From positions 37,401-101,400 of the forward strand of contig MUGG01000121.1 of assembly GCA_002148405.1 (NCBI GenBank): 64,000 nt of DNA, given 5' to 3'. Position 1 is the stretch's first letter. Every line of letters begins with the position of its first letter. Position numbers and translations under genes: made by a program. Below the pieces are notes generated by a model. That model made no database searches, was not told the DNA's origin, and saw only the letters and a program-made list of their open reading frames with translations. The stretch is from Alkalinema sp. CACIAM 70d. Lineage in GTDB: Bacteria; Cyanobacteriota; Cyanobacteriia; Leptolyngbyales; Leptolyngbyaceae. Below are positions 1-10,532 of the stretch, one piece after another.

Positions 1-140
1 GTAACTGGCTGGAAGGCGTTCGCTTCTTTGGGGGTGGCATCCGGACTCAAACCCTGGTTATTTCCAGCCAATCCAAAACCGCACGCTTTGTGGACACCAT
101 CCACATGGCTGGCCATCCCAAGAGCGTTCAACTGCGCTAA
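1..140 (+). CDS. glpX: Fructose-1,6-/sedoheptulose-1,7-bisphosphatase class II, C-terminal end (partial)
   Basis: Only the last ~46 codons are inside the window; the reading frame ends at the TAA at 138-140. The visible tail contains a [14 protein letters not shown] stretch followed by [17 protein letters not shown], which I recognise as the C-terminus of the cyanobacterial bifunctional FBPase/SBPase (GlpX class II). The enzyme removes the C1 phosphate of fructose-1,6- and sedoheptulose-1,7-bisphosphate in the Calvin cycle. glpX directly upstream of hemA is a gene order known from other cyanobacteria, which supports the call. The 5' part and the catalytic residues lie outside the window. Confidence 0.85.
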   Translation, partial: NWLEGVRFFGGGIRTQTLVISSQSKTARFVDTIHMAGHPKSVQLR

Positions 141-336
141 GGATCAACCCCTTGCCCTGTCAATGCCCTAGGCCAGGTTTACAGGGATCCAGAGCATTGT
201 GAACCCATGGCGAGGATCGATGCTCTGTTAGTAGATGGGATGGGGGATTGTTGGCCACGGCAACGAATTCGCCAATTCATCCCCCGTCTCCCTCATTACA
301 CGCTTTCGGACTTTTCTAAAACATCAACGATTTAAT

Positions 337-1629
337 ATGAATATCGCGGTTGTTGGACTGACCCATAAAACAGCGCCCGTTGAAGTGCGGGAAAAGTTGA
401 GTATCCCAGAGCCTCAGTACGAAGGGGCGATCGCCGAACTCTGTGCCTGTCCCAACATTGAAGAGGTAGCTGTTCTCAGTACCTGCAATCGTTTAGAAAT
501 TTACTTAGTTCTGCGCGAAGTGGATGCAGGCGTCCGCGAAGTCATTCAATTTTTATCCAACCATAGCAAACTTCCGATTTCCACCCTACGGCCCTACCTG
601 TTTACCCTGCTGCACCAAGATGCGGTCATGCATTTGATGCGCGTGTCCTCGGGGCTAGATAGCTTAGTCCTCGGCGAAGGCCAAATTTTGGCGCAGGTCA
701 AGCAGTGCCACCAAGCAGGGCAGCAATGCACCAGTGTGGGACGGACGCTGAATCAGTTATTCAAGCAGGCGATCGCTGCTGGGAAGCGCGTTCGCACCGA
801 AACCAGCATCGGCACCGGAGCTGTTTCCATCAGTTCCGCAGCCGTGGAATTGGCCCAAATGAAACTGGGAGATTTGGCTCCCTACAAAATCCTCATCCTG
901 GGCGCAGGAAAAATGTCCCGCCTCTTGGTCAAGCATTTGGTGTCCAAAAATGCGGTAGACATGACTGTCCTGAACCGCACCATGGGACGGGCTCAGGAAC
1001 TGGCCAAGGAATTCCCCGAAGCCAATCTCAAGCTGGGCCTGATGGATCAGATGATGGCACAACTCGCAGAAGCGGATATTGTGTTCACCAGTACGTCCGC
1101 GACGGAACCCATCCTCGATCGAGCAAAATTAGAATCCGTCTTAGACCCGCAGCGTCAAGTGTCTCTCATTGACATTGCCGTTCCTCGCAACGTCGATGCC
1201 GATGTGAACGATTTATCCCACGTCAAAGCCTACAACGTAGACGACCTCAAGGCCGTCGTGGCCCAAAACCAAGAAAGCCGCCGCCAAATGGCCATGGAAG
1301 CGGAGTCCCTGTTGGAAGAAGAAGTGGAAGCCTTTGAAACCTGGCTGCGATCGCTCGACGCTGTGGCCACCATCAGCAGCCTGCGCAACAAAGTGGAAGC
1401 CATTCGTACCCAGGAATTAGAAAAAGCCCTCTCCCGCTTAGGAAATGACTTTGGCGATAAGCATAAGGAAGTCGTTGAAGCCTTAACCCGTGGGATTGTT
1501 AACAAGATTCTGCACGATCCGATGGTGCAACTGCGGGCTCAGAAGGATGTGGACACCCGTCGGCAAGCCATGCAGGCCCTAACCGTTTTGTTTAACTTGG
1601 AAGACGCCCAACAGGAAGTTCGGGCTTAA
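337..1629 (+). CDS. hemA: Glutamyl-tRNA reductase
   Basis: Reduces glutamyl-tRNA(Glu) to glutamate-1-semialdehyde with NADPH, the first committed step of tetrapyrrole (heme, chlorophyll, bilin) synthesis. The 430-residue length is normal for the family. The nucleophile Cys lies in the STCNR motif near residue 50, the [17 protein letters not shown] block near 105, and the NADPH-binding [11 protein letters not shown]ossmann loop near 190, followed by the helical dimerisation domain. The frame is open upstream to 235, but the conserved family start [12 protein letters not shown] is the ATG at 337, so that start is used. It is preceded by glpX on the same strand with a ~200-bp gap; cotranscription is possible but not shown. 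Confidence 0.97.
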   Translation: MNIAVVGLTHKTAPVEVREKLSIPEPQYEGAIAELCACPNIEEVAVLSTCNRLEIYLVLREVDAGVREVIQFLSNHSKLPISTLRPYLFTLLHQDAVMHLMRVSSGLDSLVLGEGQILAQVKQCHQAGQQCTSVGRTLNQLFKQAIAAGKRVRTETSIGTGAVSISSAAVELAQMKLGDLAPYKILILGAGKMSRLLVKHLVSKNAVDMTVLNRTMGRAQELAKEFPEANLKLGLMDQMMAQLAEADIVFTSTSATEPILDRAKLESVLDPQRQVSLIDIAVPRNVDADVNDLSHVKAYNVDDLKAVVAQNQESRRQMAMEAESLLEEEVEAFETWLRSLDAVATISSLRNKVEAIRTQELEKALSRLGNDFGDKHKEVVEALTRGIVNKILHDPMVQLRAQKDVDTRRQAMQALTVLFNLEDAQQEVRA

Positions 1630-1695
1630 AGAAGGGGCTGAGCGTGAGTCGTCAGCCAGCGATCGTGGGATTTGGGGAGAATGCCCTGAGCAAGG

Positions 1696-3147
1696 CTATT
1701 CTGCATTTTCCCCAATGTCAAAGGTTGCGTCCAAAGGCAAGATCACCGAAAAAGTAGTGCTACCGGGCTGGCTTGTAACCGTAACTTGGCCACTGTGCTT
1801 TTCGACGATCTTTTTGACAATACTCAGCCCTAACCCATTGCCTTTGCCAGAGATCTTCGTCGTAAAAAACGGTTCAAAAATTTTGTCTTGAATCTCTGGA
1901 GCCACACCAGAGCCACTATCGGTAATCTGTACCACGATCGTGCGATCGATTTCCTTGGTGGTGACGGATAGAATGCCTTGGTAGCTCATTGCTTGCAGCG
2001 CATTGTGAATTAAATTATTCCAAACTTGGTTGAGTTCCTCGGGAAAGCAGCGCAGGGGCGGCAAGGGGCGGTAATGGCGAATCACTTCCACATGGTGCTT
2101 CATTTGGTTGTGATGTAAGGTGAGGCTGGTTTCAATGCCCTCCGTCACATCTGCTTCGATCGGCACCGTATAGTCCCGGTGGTAGGCATAGCGGCGCAGC
2201 GCTTGCACCACAGTAACTGCCTGATCAACCGCATCCAAGATGGTTTTCGTGCTGCGTTGAAATCCCACCAGCATGTAGGCTTGCTCCAAAATCTCCATCG
2301 CCTTGGGATCCGTCAGTAACGGGTCAAACAGCGAAAGATCTTGTAGGAGGCCCATATCCACAAGAAGATCGGCAATCTCCTCAGCGGCGTCGATATTCTG
2401 CTCTGCTAACTGAGGGATAATCTGTCGCCGCCATTGCCGCTTTTCACGGCTAGACAGTTGCAAAACTTTGGGTGTGTTCTCCCGCGATCGCGCTAGGAGG
2501 GTCAAAAAAAGTGATTGCTGCTCCGGTGAAAGGCGCTGGAGACAGGTCGGCAAAGTCGTTAATCGTTGAGTCAGTAATTGATCGACATTTTTGGCCGACG
2601 ATCGAATCACCCCCAACGGAGAATTCATTTCATGGGCCACCGAAGCCACCAATTCGCCTAAGGCCGCCATTTTTTCAGTCTGGATTAACTGCGCTTGGGT
2701 CGCCTGTAGTTCCGCCAGGGCTTGGCTGAGTTCCGTATTTTGCGCTTGCATCTGACTTTGTAGCGATCGCAATTGCAAATGGGTATTAATCCGAGCCAGC
2801 ACTTCTTCGATCTGAAAAGGCTTGGTAATGTAGTCCACCCCACCCACTTCAAAACCTTTCACTTTATCCAGCACATCCGACGCCGCACTGAGAAAAATGA
2901 TGGGAATATCTTGAGTCCGGGGATCGGCTTTGAAATAGCGGCACACCTCATAGCCATCCATTTCCGGCATGCTGATATCCAGCAAAATCAGATCGGGGGG
3001 CAAGCCTTGGGCCGCCGCGATCGCCTGCTTGCCACTCACCGCTGGCCGGACAGTATACCCCCGCTGCGTCAATAGGGTCATCAACAGCCGTAAATTAGTG
3101 GGCGTGTCATCAACGACGAGGATATTGGCTAAGGGGGAAGAGGTCAT
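1696..3147 (-). CDS. Response regulator-histidine kinase hybrid (REC-HisKA-HATPase)
   Basis: A 483-residue soluble two-component protein. The N-terminal receiver has the VVDD acid pair and phospho-acceptor Asp57 (LILLDISMPEMDG) with a KPF lysine motif near 109. A coiled coil at ~125-160 leads into HisKA with His172 in ASVAHEMNSP, and a C-terminal HATPase with the GSGVAP and GKGNGLGL boxes. There is no membrane segment, so its input is the receiver, not an external ligand. The frame opens earlier (3255) but the receiver begins directly after the ATG at 3147, chosen here. It is the last gene of a minus-strand set with the two genes above it, and probably passes on signals from the upstream hybrid kinase or regulator. 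Confidence 0.9.
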   Translation of the reverse strand: MTSSPLANILVVDDTPTNLRLLMTLLTQRGYTVRPAVSGKQAIAAAQGLPPDLILLDISMPEMDGYEVCRYFKADPRTQDIPIIFLSAASDVLDKVKGFEVGGVDYITKPFQIEEVLARINTHLQLRSLQSQMQAQNTELSQALAELQATQAQLIQTEKMAALGELVASVAHEMNSPLGVIRSSAKNVDQLLTQRLTTLPTCLQRLSPEQQSLFLTLLARSRENTPKVLQLSSREKRQWRRQIIPQLAEQNIDAAEEIADLLVDMGLLQDLSLFDPLLTDPKAMEILEQAYMLVGFQRSTKTILDAVDQAVTVVQALRRYAYHRDYTVPIEADVTEGIETSLTLHHNQMKHHVEVIRHYRPLPPLRCFPEELNQVWNNLIHNALQAMSYQGILSVTTKEIDRTIVVQITDSGSGVAPEIQDKIFEPFFTTKISGKGNGLGLSIVKKIVEKHSGQVTVTSQPGSTTFSVILPLDATFDIGENAE

Positions 3148-3260
3148 AAATCGCGATCGCGCTGGGGGTGGGAAAGTGGGAGAACGGAGCCTAGATAGAC
3201 AGAACTCGAATAGGCAGAAATTTGGCCAATTGCATTCAATATAATCAATCCCCAATTATC

Positions 3261-6053
3261 CTATCCTTGCACAGCAACATCTTGGGGAATCGCAATGACC
3301 TCGGTGATCAGACTCAGGATCACGTCATATTCAAATTGATCGATCAAGGTGCAGATTTGGGTTATAACTTCCGGAAATTGAGTTTGTAGATCGCTTAACA
3401 GTTGCTCGATCGTTTTGACATCGATCGCCCTGACGGCAGTGTGGAATGCGAATAGCCATTCTGGGGGCAAGGTTTGGAGTTCTTGAGCCGTTAGGGTTGG
3501 CCTTTGGGTGGGCATGGGTTGCGACACATCTGTTGGTGAAGCAGCCCCTGCCCCAACGCTCGGATCTTCATACTGATATTGCACCCCTAAATGGGTCGCG
3601 ATCGTGGAAAAAATATCGGCAGCACGGAAAGGTTTGCGCAAAAAATCATCACACCCCGCCGACAGAATCAGGGATTTTTCCTCTTCAAACACGCTGGCCG
3701 TTAGGGCAATAATGGCCGTGGCTTGGCCTTTATCCGTACTCTTAATTTGCCGAGTTGCGGTGTACCCATCCATGACGGGCATGCGCATATCCATCCAAAT
3801 CAAGTGCGGTTCCCAGCGCTGCCACTCCTCGATCGCCGCTTGACCATGAGCCGCTTCCCTTACTTCAAAGCCGATCGGCTGCAACAAATGCCGCAATAGT
3901 TTCCGGTTGGTGTCCGAATCATCCACCACTAAAATGCGATAGGTGGGCTGTCCCGGCTGGAGTCCCACCACCGTTTTCACCCTGGGAGATTTTGACTGCT
4001 GGCGCTCGGCTAGGGGTTCTACAGGGATGCAAAATTGGAAGCAGGATCCCTGGCCCAGCCGAGAAGTGACCGTCAACTGTCCCCCCATCAAGGCCACAAA
4101 CTGCTGGCTAATGGACAATCCCAGCCCGGTGCCCCCCTGTTGTTGCCCGGTGGCTGTTTGCTCAAAGGCGTGGAATAGGCGATCGCAGTCTTCCGGGGCA
4201 ATGCCAGGGCCTGTATCAATCACAGAGAACTGTAGGGAGAGCACCTCAGAGGCACCGCCAGCCCAGCCCTGCTGCACTTGAAGTTGCACCAAACCCTGTT
4301 CCGTAAATTTAATCGCATTGTTCATTAAGTTGATCAACACCTGACGGAGTTTGACGCCATCCGTGCGCACCCAGTGGGGCAAGTCAGGCGATCGCTGCAC
4401 CTGCAAGGTCAATTGTTTCTCCTGTGCTCGCAACTGAAACATGTCCCGCAACGTTGTGAGCAACTGATCTAAGTCCACCTCGCCCAAATTCAGTGTGGTG
4501 TGTCCGGCCTCAATTTTGGACAGATCCAGCACGTTATTAATCAACGTCAGTAGATGTTCACCACTGTTTAAAATCATGTGCAGATGATCCCGCTGGTCTA
4601 AGGTCAACTGCGGATCCCGATCGAGCAGTTGGGCAAATCCCAAAATTCCATTCAGCGGCGATCGTAGTTCATGGCTCATATTCGCCAAAAAGCGGCTTTT
4701 GGCTTGACTGGCAGTATCCGCCGTCTGTTTGGCCTGCTCCAATTCCCAGGTGCGTTCTTGAACTTTATCCTCCAACGATCGGGCATAGGCTTCCAAGCGC
4801 TGGCGAGCCTCTTGAATGTCCTGCCCCATCTGCTGAAAAGAAGCCGTCAGTACCGACAGTTCTTGAATTCTCGATCGAGCCAAGGGTTGGGTTGCCTGCC
4901 CAGAGGCCAAGCTGCGGCTCACCTGACTCAGACGTTCGATCGGAGCCGTAATCCAATGGGCCAGCAGTAAGCTTATCCCGATCGCCAGCACTAGTGATAA
5001 GCCACAGAGGACGATCGTACGCTGGGTATTGGCCTGAATTTGCGCCATAAAGGTCGATTCAGGAATCGTGGCCACCAAAATCCAATCCAACCCCGTGGTT
5101 TGAGAAAGAGACACCCAGCGTAGAAAATGCCGTTGACCATTCAACTGCACCAACTCGGATTGGGCCTGCTCCCCAGATTGGGGCCGTGCCATAGAGGATT
5201 CCGCCAACTGCCTCAGGGCAGTCTGAGCCGCTAATTGGGTGAGTGGATCAGGGTTTTGGGTGGCCAGAGCCAGCGATTGGGGCGGAGTCGTAAAAGAGGT
5301 TGCCACTAAATGACCCGATCGATCGAGAATTAACAGTCGGCTTTGTGGCCCCCAACTTAGGTATTGCAGTAAACGGGAAATATGGGTCAGCACAAAATCC
5401 ACCCCCACCACCCCTAGGCGCTGCCCTTGGGGAGTCTGAACGACTTTAATAGCGGTAATCTTGGGGCGCTTTTCCAAAAAATCAATATAAATCTGGCTCC
5501 AACGGGGACGATCGGAACCCATGGCCTGTTGATACCAGGGACGGCGGCGGGGATCAAAGGGTTTAGTGACTTGAATCAGAGACGCGAGGCGTCCCTCCGG
5601 CGTTAAGTGGTAGTCCTGAAAGCGATAACCCGTGGTGGCGTTCACTAAACTGCCATGCCAAGTCCGATCGGATTGCAAGCCAATGCCCACAAAGGAACCC
5701 GTTTCGCTGCCGAAGTAAATCGCGGAAACACTGGGGGATTTAAACGCTTGCCGCTGTTGCCAAAAACTTTGTCGCAGGGTTTGATGTTGGCCGATCGATT
5801 GCTGTCCCATTGCCAACTGCTGCGCATTAATTTGATTGATCGTCTGGGGAATCGCGAGGAACTGCTGAATCGATTGGTCTAAATGCTCCCCCGTCTTTTT
5901 AAGCAATTGGAAGGACAGATCCGCGATCGCCGCTTGGCCATTGCGGAAGGACAGATAGCCAACAACACCGACCACTCCCACCAACTGAATCACCCAAGTC
6001 ACACTGAGTAGCCAGTTCAAGGGAAACCTGAGCGATCGCCACCAAGCCAACAT
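3261..6053 (-). CDS. Membrane hybrid sensor histidine kinase (dCache-like-HAMP-HisKA-HATPase-REC)
   Basis: A 930-residue membrane kinase. A membrane segment at ~12-35 is followed by a ~300-residue extracytoplasmic region of double-Cache type ([12 protein letters not shown] is a typical Cache signature), a second membrane segment near 345-367, HAMP, a coiled coil, HisKA with the active His in [13 protein letters not shown], HATPase with DTGPGIAP and GGTGLGLS, and a receiver with LVVDD, an acceptor Asp in [12 protein letters not shown] and FLRKPF. About 100 helical residues follow with no recognised domain. Cache domains usually bind small organic molecules; the ligand cannot be told. It lies 12 bp downstream of the response regulator gene and ~110 bp upstream of the REC-kinase, so the three are probably one operon. 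Confidence 0.92.
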   Translation of the reverse strand: MLAWWRSLRFPLNWLLSVTWVIQLVGVVGVVGYLSFRNGQAAIADLSFQLLKKTGEHLDQSIQQFLAIPQTINQINAQQLAMGQQSIGQHQTLRQSFWQQRQAFKSPSVSAIYFGSETGSFVGIGLQSDRTWHGSLVNATTGYRFQDYHLTPEGRLASLIQVTKPFDPRRRPWYQQAMGSDRPRWSQIYIDFLEKRPKITAIKVVQTPQGQRLGVVGVDFVLTHISRLLQYLSWGPQSRLLILDRSGHLVATSFTTPPQSLALATQNPDPLTQLAAQTALRQLAESSMARPQSGEQAQSELVQLNGQRHFLRWVSLSQTTGLDWILVATIPESTFMAQIQANTQRTIVLCGLSLVLAIGISLLLAHWITAPIERLSQVSRSLASGQATQPLARSRIQELSVLTASFQQMGQDIQEARQRLEAYARSLEDKVQERTWELEQAKQTADTASQAKSRFLANMSHELRSPLNGILGFAQLLDRDPQLTLDQRDHLHMILNSGEHLLTLINNVLDLSKIEAGHTTLNLGEVDLDQLLTTLRDMFQLRAQEKQLTLQVQRSPDLPHWVRTDGVKLRQVLINLMNNAIKFTEQGLVQLQVQQGWAGGASEVLSLQFSVIDTGPGIAPEDCDRLFHAFEQTATGQQQGGTGLGLSISQQFVALMGGQLTVTSRLGQGSCFQFCIPVEPLAERQQSKSPRVKTVVGLQPGQPTYRILVVDDSDTNRKLLRHLLQPIGFEVREAAHGQAAIEEWQRWEPHLIWMDMRMPVMDGYTATRQIKSTDKGQATAIIALTASVFEEEKSLILSAGCDDFLRKPFRAADIFSTIATHLGVQYQYEDPSVGAGAASPTDVSQPMPTQRPTLTAQELQTLPPEWLFAFHTAVRAIDVKTIEQLLSDLQTQFPEVITQICTLIDQFEYDVILSLITEVIAIPQDVAVQG

Positions 6054-6065
6054 GCAAACCTCACC

Positions 6066-6899
6066 TTAAGTTGGCTCAGTTGATGAAATGGATTCAGTTC
6101 CTGCAACTGGCTCAGTTTTTGACTGAAGAGCCAGTAATTGATCCAGGCTGCTCAGTTGCAATTTGCTCAGGCTGACCAATTGTTCCAACGTGGCCTTAGG
6201 CATGGCAACGATCGATGTATCTGGCCTACTAGAATCTCCATAGAGCGCCTGCTGGAGCAGGTCTAAACTGTCGATTACTGACGGTCGAAGCGTTTGCACC
6301 AGATGTTGACGATAGGCTTGGAGCTGTTGTTCTTTTTGGTTGAGATCCGTTGTCTGCGCTTGAACTTGACTCTCCAAGCGGGCATTCAAAAGTTGCATTT
6401 CCCGATGGACGCTTTGCAATTCGTTAAGCGATTGCTGCAAATAGCGATTCACTTCCACTAATTGCGTGGCTTGTGCTTCCAGCTTCTTCTGATTGAGGTA
6501 ATGGTTGAGGGCTTCTGAAACCGTTATACCAAGTTCTTCCGATTTCCAGGGCTTGAGGATATAGCGATAAAGTTGCGCCCCTTCGATCGCCTTAGAAATG
6601 CCCTCTAGATCCGCCTGCCCACTAATCATAATGTTGAGCGTATTGGGCGATCGATCGTGAACTCGTTCTAACAGTTCATCGCCTTTCAGTCCCGGCATAA
6701 TGTAGTCTGCTAGCATCACGGCGACTTCATAACCATCAGTCTGGAGTTCTTCAAACAACTCAAGCGCCTCTTCTCCATCTTCCGTCGTTTCAATGAGGTA
6801 GGCATCCCCAAAAATTCGTTTGAGTTCCGTTTTCAAGCTGGCGAGCACCATGGGCTCATCGTCAACACAAATAATGACAGGCTTTTTAGCAGCAGGCAT
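6066..6899 (-). CDS. Response regulator with C-terminal coiled coil
   Basis: A 277-residue single-receiver protein. The receiver (about 7-130) has CVDDEP, acceptor Asp65 in MLADYIMPGLKGDE, the conserved switch Ser in MISGQ and the lysine in YILKPW. A long Gln/Leu-rich coiled coil (about 140-215) and an unstructured Ser/Thr-rich end follow, with no DNA-binding or enzymatic output domain. The same frame opens 11 codons earlier at 6932; the ATG at 6899 matches the family start (MPxxKKPVIICVDDEP). It is the first gene of the three-gene minus-strand operon and is the likely phosphorylation partner of the hybrid kinase behind it. The coiled coil suggests it acts through protein contacts. Confidence 0.88.
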   Translation of the reverse strand: MPAAKKPVIICVDDEPMVLASLKTELKRIFGDAYLIETTEDGEEALELFEELQTDGYEVAVMLADYIMPGLKGDELLERVHDRSPNTLNIMISGQADLEGISKAIEGAQLYRYILKPWKSEELGITVSEALNHYLNQKKLEAQATQLVEVNRYLQQSLNELQSVHREMQLLNARLESQVQAQTTDLNQKEQQLQAYRQHLVQTLRPSVIDSLDLLQQALYGDSSRPDTSIVAMPKATLEQLVSLSKLQLSSLDQLLALQSKTEPVAGTESISSTEPT

Positions 6900-7444
6900 A
6901 ACACCATTGAACAAAAAGACAAGTGAATCCAATATCTAGAAACCAACGATCGCGAACCCAGAAGGGAGTCTTCCCGAGGATTCTGCTGGATAGTCTAGGC
7001 AAAACGACCCAAAATAGCTAGTAGATTTCCCTAAACTTCTCTCAAGAAGAGGACAGTCCCAGAGAATTGTGGAATAAAGCCAATTTTTGAGCGCTTCCGG
7101 GGAATAGATCAAAATTGGGGATTTTGCGTAGAAATATGTGGTTTTTCCGTAAATATATTTGATTTTAGTGGACATATTGCCCATAAGTGGACATAGTGAA
7201 TGAGAACCGTGTGAATGAGAACCGTGAACAGACAGGTTACCGGAGACCCCATTGCATCTAGCAGGCGATTGCCTCATTAATGTTTTTTGCTGATTCATCA
7301 GAAATCGAGGAGATTGAATATCTTGAACTAAAGTGGACTGAGATTAGAAACTCTACCCGTTAGATTAGGGAGCGACTACCTTTATCCTTTCATTTTCTTG
7401 CCTCTAACCTTCTAGAGGGCTTCCTTTACTCCTTCTTCGCTGTT
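6900..7444. other. Divergent intergenic region with 15-bp tandem duplication
   Basis: Non-coding spacer between the minus-strand regulator operon and the plus-strand binding-protein gene, so it should carry both promoters. A perfect 15-bp unit (GTGAATGAGAACCGT) occurs twice head to tail at 7196-7225, and AGTGGACATA occurs twice just upstream (about 7168-7195). An open frame on the minus strand here (6936-7298) has no family resemblance and poor composition and was not called. Confidence 0.5.
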
Positions 7445-8332
7445 ATGAAACTTGTGTTGTGTTCACTATGCAGTGGCCTGGTTCTGATAAGCCTTACTAG
7501 CTGCAATTCTAGTCCGCTGGTAAATCGTCCTGGATCCGAGCAGTCGCAAGGCAATCCATCCCAAAGCAATCAGTCCCAAGTCCAAAGCCCCACGATCGTC
7601 AAAGTCGCAGCTTCTAGTTCCACAAGTTTGCTCCTCGAGATTTTGGCTGAAGCCTATCAAGCAAAAGTGCAGACGGTTAAAATTGAATTTGCCACCAGTA
7701 ACCAATCGGGTAGCTCGATCGCGGCGGTAGGTGACAATCTAGTAGACATTGCGGGCAGCAGCCATCCCCTCAAACCCGAAGAAAATAATGGCAAACTTCA
7801 ATACCGTGAAGTTGCGAAGGATCCCTTAATGGTGGCAACCCATTCCTCTGTCACAGGCGTGAAGAACCTAAGCAAAGCCCAATTGCAAGGCATTTATAGC
7901 GGTGCGATTCAGAATTGGAAGGAGCTAGGTGGCCCGGATGCAGCCATCGTGGTGCTCGATCGGCCCGAAGATGAATCCGCCAAGAAATTACTTCGCAAAC
8001 ATTATTTAGGTGAAACCCCCACCACTTCCAAGGCGATCATTCTCAAAAAAGAAGGCGAACTCATTCAGAGCTTGCGAGAAACCCCTTACTCGATCGGGGC
8101 TTTTTCCCACGCCTATTCCCTTATTAAGCAAGTCCCTGTCAATCCACTCCGCTTAGATGACACAGAACCCAGTGTTGAGAATGGGCGGAAGGGAACTTAC
8201 CCTATGCTGCGACAGATGGGCATTATTTGGAACAAGCAACCGTCTTCAGCTACCGCAGGATTTGTGGAATTTATTTTTAGCCCCGAGGCGGAAAAACTGT
8301 TGCAGAGCAAAGGGTTTATTCCCAGTCCCTAG
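7445..8332 (+). CDS. PstS-like phosphate-type substrate-binding lipoprotein
   Basis: A 295-residue exported protein with a lipobox (LISLTSC, Cys20), a Ser/Gln/Asn-rich linker (~25-48), and a PBP-like domain of the phosphate-binding (PstS) type. Visible signatures are the SSSTSLLLEIL start, SNQSGSSIAAV (ligand-loop region), DIAGSSHPLK, and the LQGIYSGAIQNWKELGG motif typical of PstS-like proteins. No transporter permease or ATPase gene is nearby. Instead a membrane sensor kinase begins 6 bp after its stop. The pair therefore looks like a ligand-binding lipoprotein that reports to a kinase rather than a transport component. The ligand (phosphate or a related oxyanion) is inferred from family only. 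Confidence 0.88.
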   Translation: MKLVLCSLCSGLVLISLTSCNSSPLVNRPGSEQSQGNPSQSNQSQVQSPTIVKVAASSSTSLLLEILAEAYQAKVQTVKIEFATSNQSGSSIAAVGDNLVDIAGSSHPLKPEENNGKLQYREVAKDPLMVATHSSVTGVKNLSKAQLQGIYSGAIQNWKELGGPDAAIVVLDRPEDESAKKLLRKHYLGETPTTSKAIILKKEGELIQSLRETPYSIGAFSHAYSLIKQVPVNPLRLDDTEPSVENGRKGTYPMLRQMGIIWNKQPSSATAGFVEFIFSPEAEKLLQSKGFIPSP

Positions 8333-8338
8333 GGGTCA

Positions 8339-10327
8339 ATGATGCAGTTCCTGAGGTTTTACAGACGCTTAAGCCTACGGCAAAAAATTGTCTTGCCCTT
8401 TTTAGCGGTTTTTATGACGATTTTGCTGATCGGGGCGATGGCGATCGGGTACTGGTTGACCCAGACCTTAGAACAGCAGGGCTATGCCGAATTAGAGGAT
8501 TTTTCTAGGCGGGTGCAATCCGATCTCCAGGCTAGCCAAGAAGCACTAATTGCCAAAGCGCAAGTACTGGCCGATCAACCTTCGATTCGTCAAGCTGTGG
8601 CTAAGGGCGATCGGGCGGCTTTAATGCAGGCGCTGCTGCCTGCAAAGGCAGAACTCAAGTTGGATTGGGTCAAAGTGCTCGACCTGCAAGCTCAGAATTT
8701 GCTCGATCTCCAAAATGAAACCATCCAACAGCGCGGATTATTAGATCCCAAAATTTCTACCAGTGCAGCCAAAGGCATTGCCCTAGACGATTGGGTGAGC
8801 ACACCGGATGACGCTCGTACTTTCGGCGTGGTGACCGTTCCCATCAAATCCAAAACCTTGATGGGGGGCCTGATTTTAGGTCAGGAGTTGACGCATTCAA
8901 ACTTAGTTCGTATAGCCCAAGGGTCATCCAAGCAAATTGTGGTTCTTTCTGGCCAACAAGTAGTTGCGTCCATGGTGGAGAATTTGCAGGGCTCGATCGC
9001 CTTTACCCCCAGGTCTCAGCAGCGCATCACGATTCAAGGGCAGCAGTTCCTTGCAACCTCCTTGGAAATTCCTCGATGGAGCGATCGAACGCTGACTATC
9101 CTCGTTCTCTCGTCTACCCAAACCTTGGAAGCTGCTCAAAAAGTTCTGTGGATCCGATTATTAGGGGTTTTGCTGCTGGGGGGACTGTTAATCACCCTGG
9201 TGGGCTTTCGGATCGCTGGGATGATTACTCGGCCCATCACCATCCTGACCCAGGCCACCCAATCCCTGGCAGCGGGCAACCTCGATCGCGCCTTACCCGT
9301 AGATCGATTGGATGAAGTTGGCAAACTGAGCAACGCCTTCAACCAAATGGCAGAACAACTACGCCACTTATTTGCCGTTCTAGAAGCCGCCAACAGCCAG
9401 CTTGAACAGCGCGTCGAAGAGCGCACCCAGGAGCTTTCTGAAGCTTTGAATCAACTGAAAAAAACCCAAGCTCAAATGATTCAAGCCGAAAAAATGTCGA
9501 GTCTTGGCAAGCTCGTTGCTGGGATTGCCCACGAAATTAATAATCCTGTGACCTTTATTTACGGCAACTTAGAGCATCTGGAACCTGCAACCCAGAAAGT
9601 CTTGGAATTAATTGATCTCTACCAACTGTACTATCCCAAAACTGAGGCGGACATCGAAAACCGTCTGACTGAAATTGAGTGGGATTATTTGCGCCAGGAT
9701 ATCCCAGCAATGCTGAACTCTATGCGTATTGGTAGTCAGCGGATCCGTGAAATTGTTTTGTCGTTACGCAACTTTTCACGATTGGATGAGGCAGAAACGA
9801 AGTGGGCAGATATTCATCAAGGTTTAGAAAGTACCCTCTTAATCTTGCGCCATCGGTTAAATGCCAACTCGACTCGACCTCAGATAGAAGTGGAGCGCAA
9901 TTATGGCGAACTCCCACCGATTTTGTGCCATCCGGGGTTACTAAACCAGGTGTTTATGAATATTTTGACCAACGCGATCGATGCGCTGGAAGACCGTCTG
10001 AAAACCGACCCTAGCTTTACGCGACCCTATATTTTTATTTCGACGGGATTCACTCAAAGAAACCGCATCAAAATTGTAATCGCCGATAATGGACCTGGCA
10101 TTCCGGAGGACATTCAATCCCAAATTTTTGATCCCTTTTTCACCACCAAACCTGTCGGTCAGGGAACGGGGATGGGCATGTCGATTAGTTACCAGATCAT
10201 TACTGAAAAGCACCAGGGCAACCTCATCTGTCGATCGACCCCAGGCAATGGCTGTGAGTTTAAGATTCTGCTGCCTTACAATCCCCAAAGAACCAACCGA
10301 TCCGATATTCCCATCAACGCGCAATAA
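8339..10327 (+). CDS. Membrane sensor histidine kinase (sensor-HAMP-HisKA-HATPase)
   Basis: A 662-residue kinase with membrane segments at ~18-40 and ~270-292 flanking a ~230-residue extracytoplasmic sensor region, then HAMP, a coiled coil, HisKA with His398 (AGIAHEINNPVTF), and HATPase with DNGPGIPE and GQGTGMGMS. There is no fused receiver and no separate regulator next to it. Two ATG codons are adjacent (8339, 8342); the first is used and AGGGG at 8331 could serve as ribosome site. The 6-bp gap to the upstream PstS-like gene implies one transcript and probably one signalling unit in which the lipoprotein supplies ligand recognition at the membrane. Confidence 0.9.
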   Translation: MMQFLRFYRRLSLRQKIVLPFLAVFMTILLIGAMAIGYWLTQTLEQQGYAELEDFSRRVQSDLQASQEALIAKAQVLADQPSIRQAVAKGDRAALMQALLPAKAELKLDWVKVLDLQAQNLLDLQNETIQQRGLLDPKISTSAAKGIALDDWVSTPDDARTFGVVTVPIKSKTLMGGLILGQELTHSNLVRIAQGSSKQIVVLSGQQVVASMVENLQGSIAFTPRSQQRITIQGQQFLATSLEIPRWSDRTLTILVLSSTQTLEAAQKVLWIRLLGVLLLGGLLITLVGFRIAGMITRPITILTQATQSLAAGNLDRALPVDRLDEVGKLSNAFNQMAEQLRHLFAVLEAANSQLEQRVEERTQELSEALNQLKKTQAQMIQAEKMSSLGKLVAGIAHEINNPVTFIYGNLEHLEPATQKVLELIDLYQLYYPKTEADIENRLTEIEWDYLRQDIPAMLNSMRIGSQRIREIVLSLRNFSRLDEAETKWADIHQGLESTLLILRHRLNANSTRPQIEVERNYGELPPILCHPGLLNQVFMNILTNAIDALEDRLKTDPSFTRPYIFISTGFTQRNRIKIVIADNGPGIPEDIQSQIFDPFFTTKPVGQGTGMGMSISYQIITEKHQGNLICRSTPGNGCEFKILLPYNPQRTNRSDIPINAQ

Positions 10328-10354
10328 CAATCCGCAACCAAAACGCGCAATAAA

Positions 10355-10378
10355 AAGGACGTGTTTGAACACGCCCCC
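10355..10378 (+). terminator. Hairpin downstream of sensor kinase, probable terminator
   Basis: CGTGTT/AACACG inverted repeat at 10360-10373, preceded by an A-rich run and GGAC, about 30 bp after the kinase stop. No T run follows, so it is a weak intrinsic terminator candidate. A hairpin in the same A-rich/GGAC context follows the receptor kinase gene at 29794. Confidence 0.4.
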
Positions 10379-10532
10379 ATCTACAAGTTAGCGAATGTAG
10401 GATCTCTACTGAGAACCTCTACAAGGTGATTTGCCTCCATTACGGAGCAATGTTCTATCATTTGTGGAATCTCTAGCAATCCAGTCTGAGTTGCAAGCAT
10501 CTATACAAATACATACTCGCTAAAATTGCACC

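Noticed and set aside
6936..7298. 120-codon minus-strand frame in the 7-kb spacer
   Set aside because: No family resemblance, covers the 15-bp tandem duplication, composition unlike neighbouring genes.
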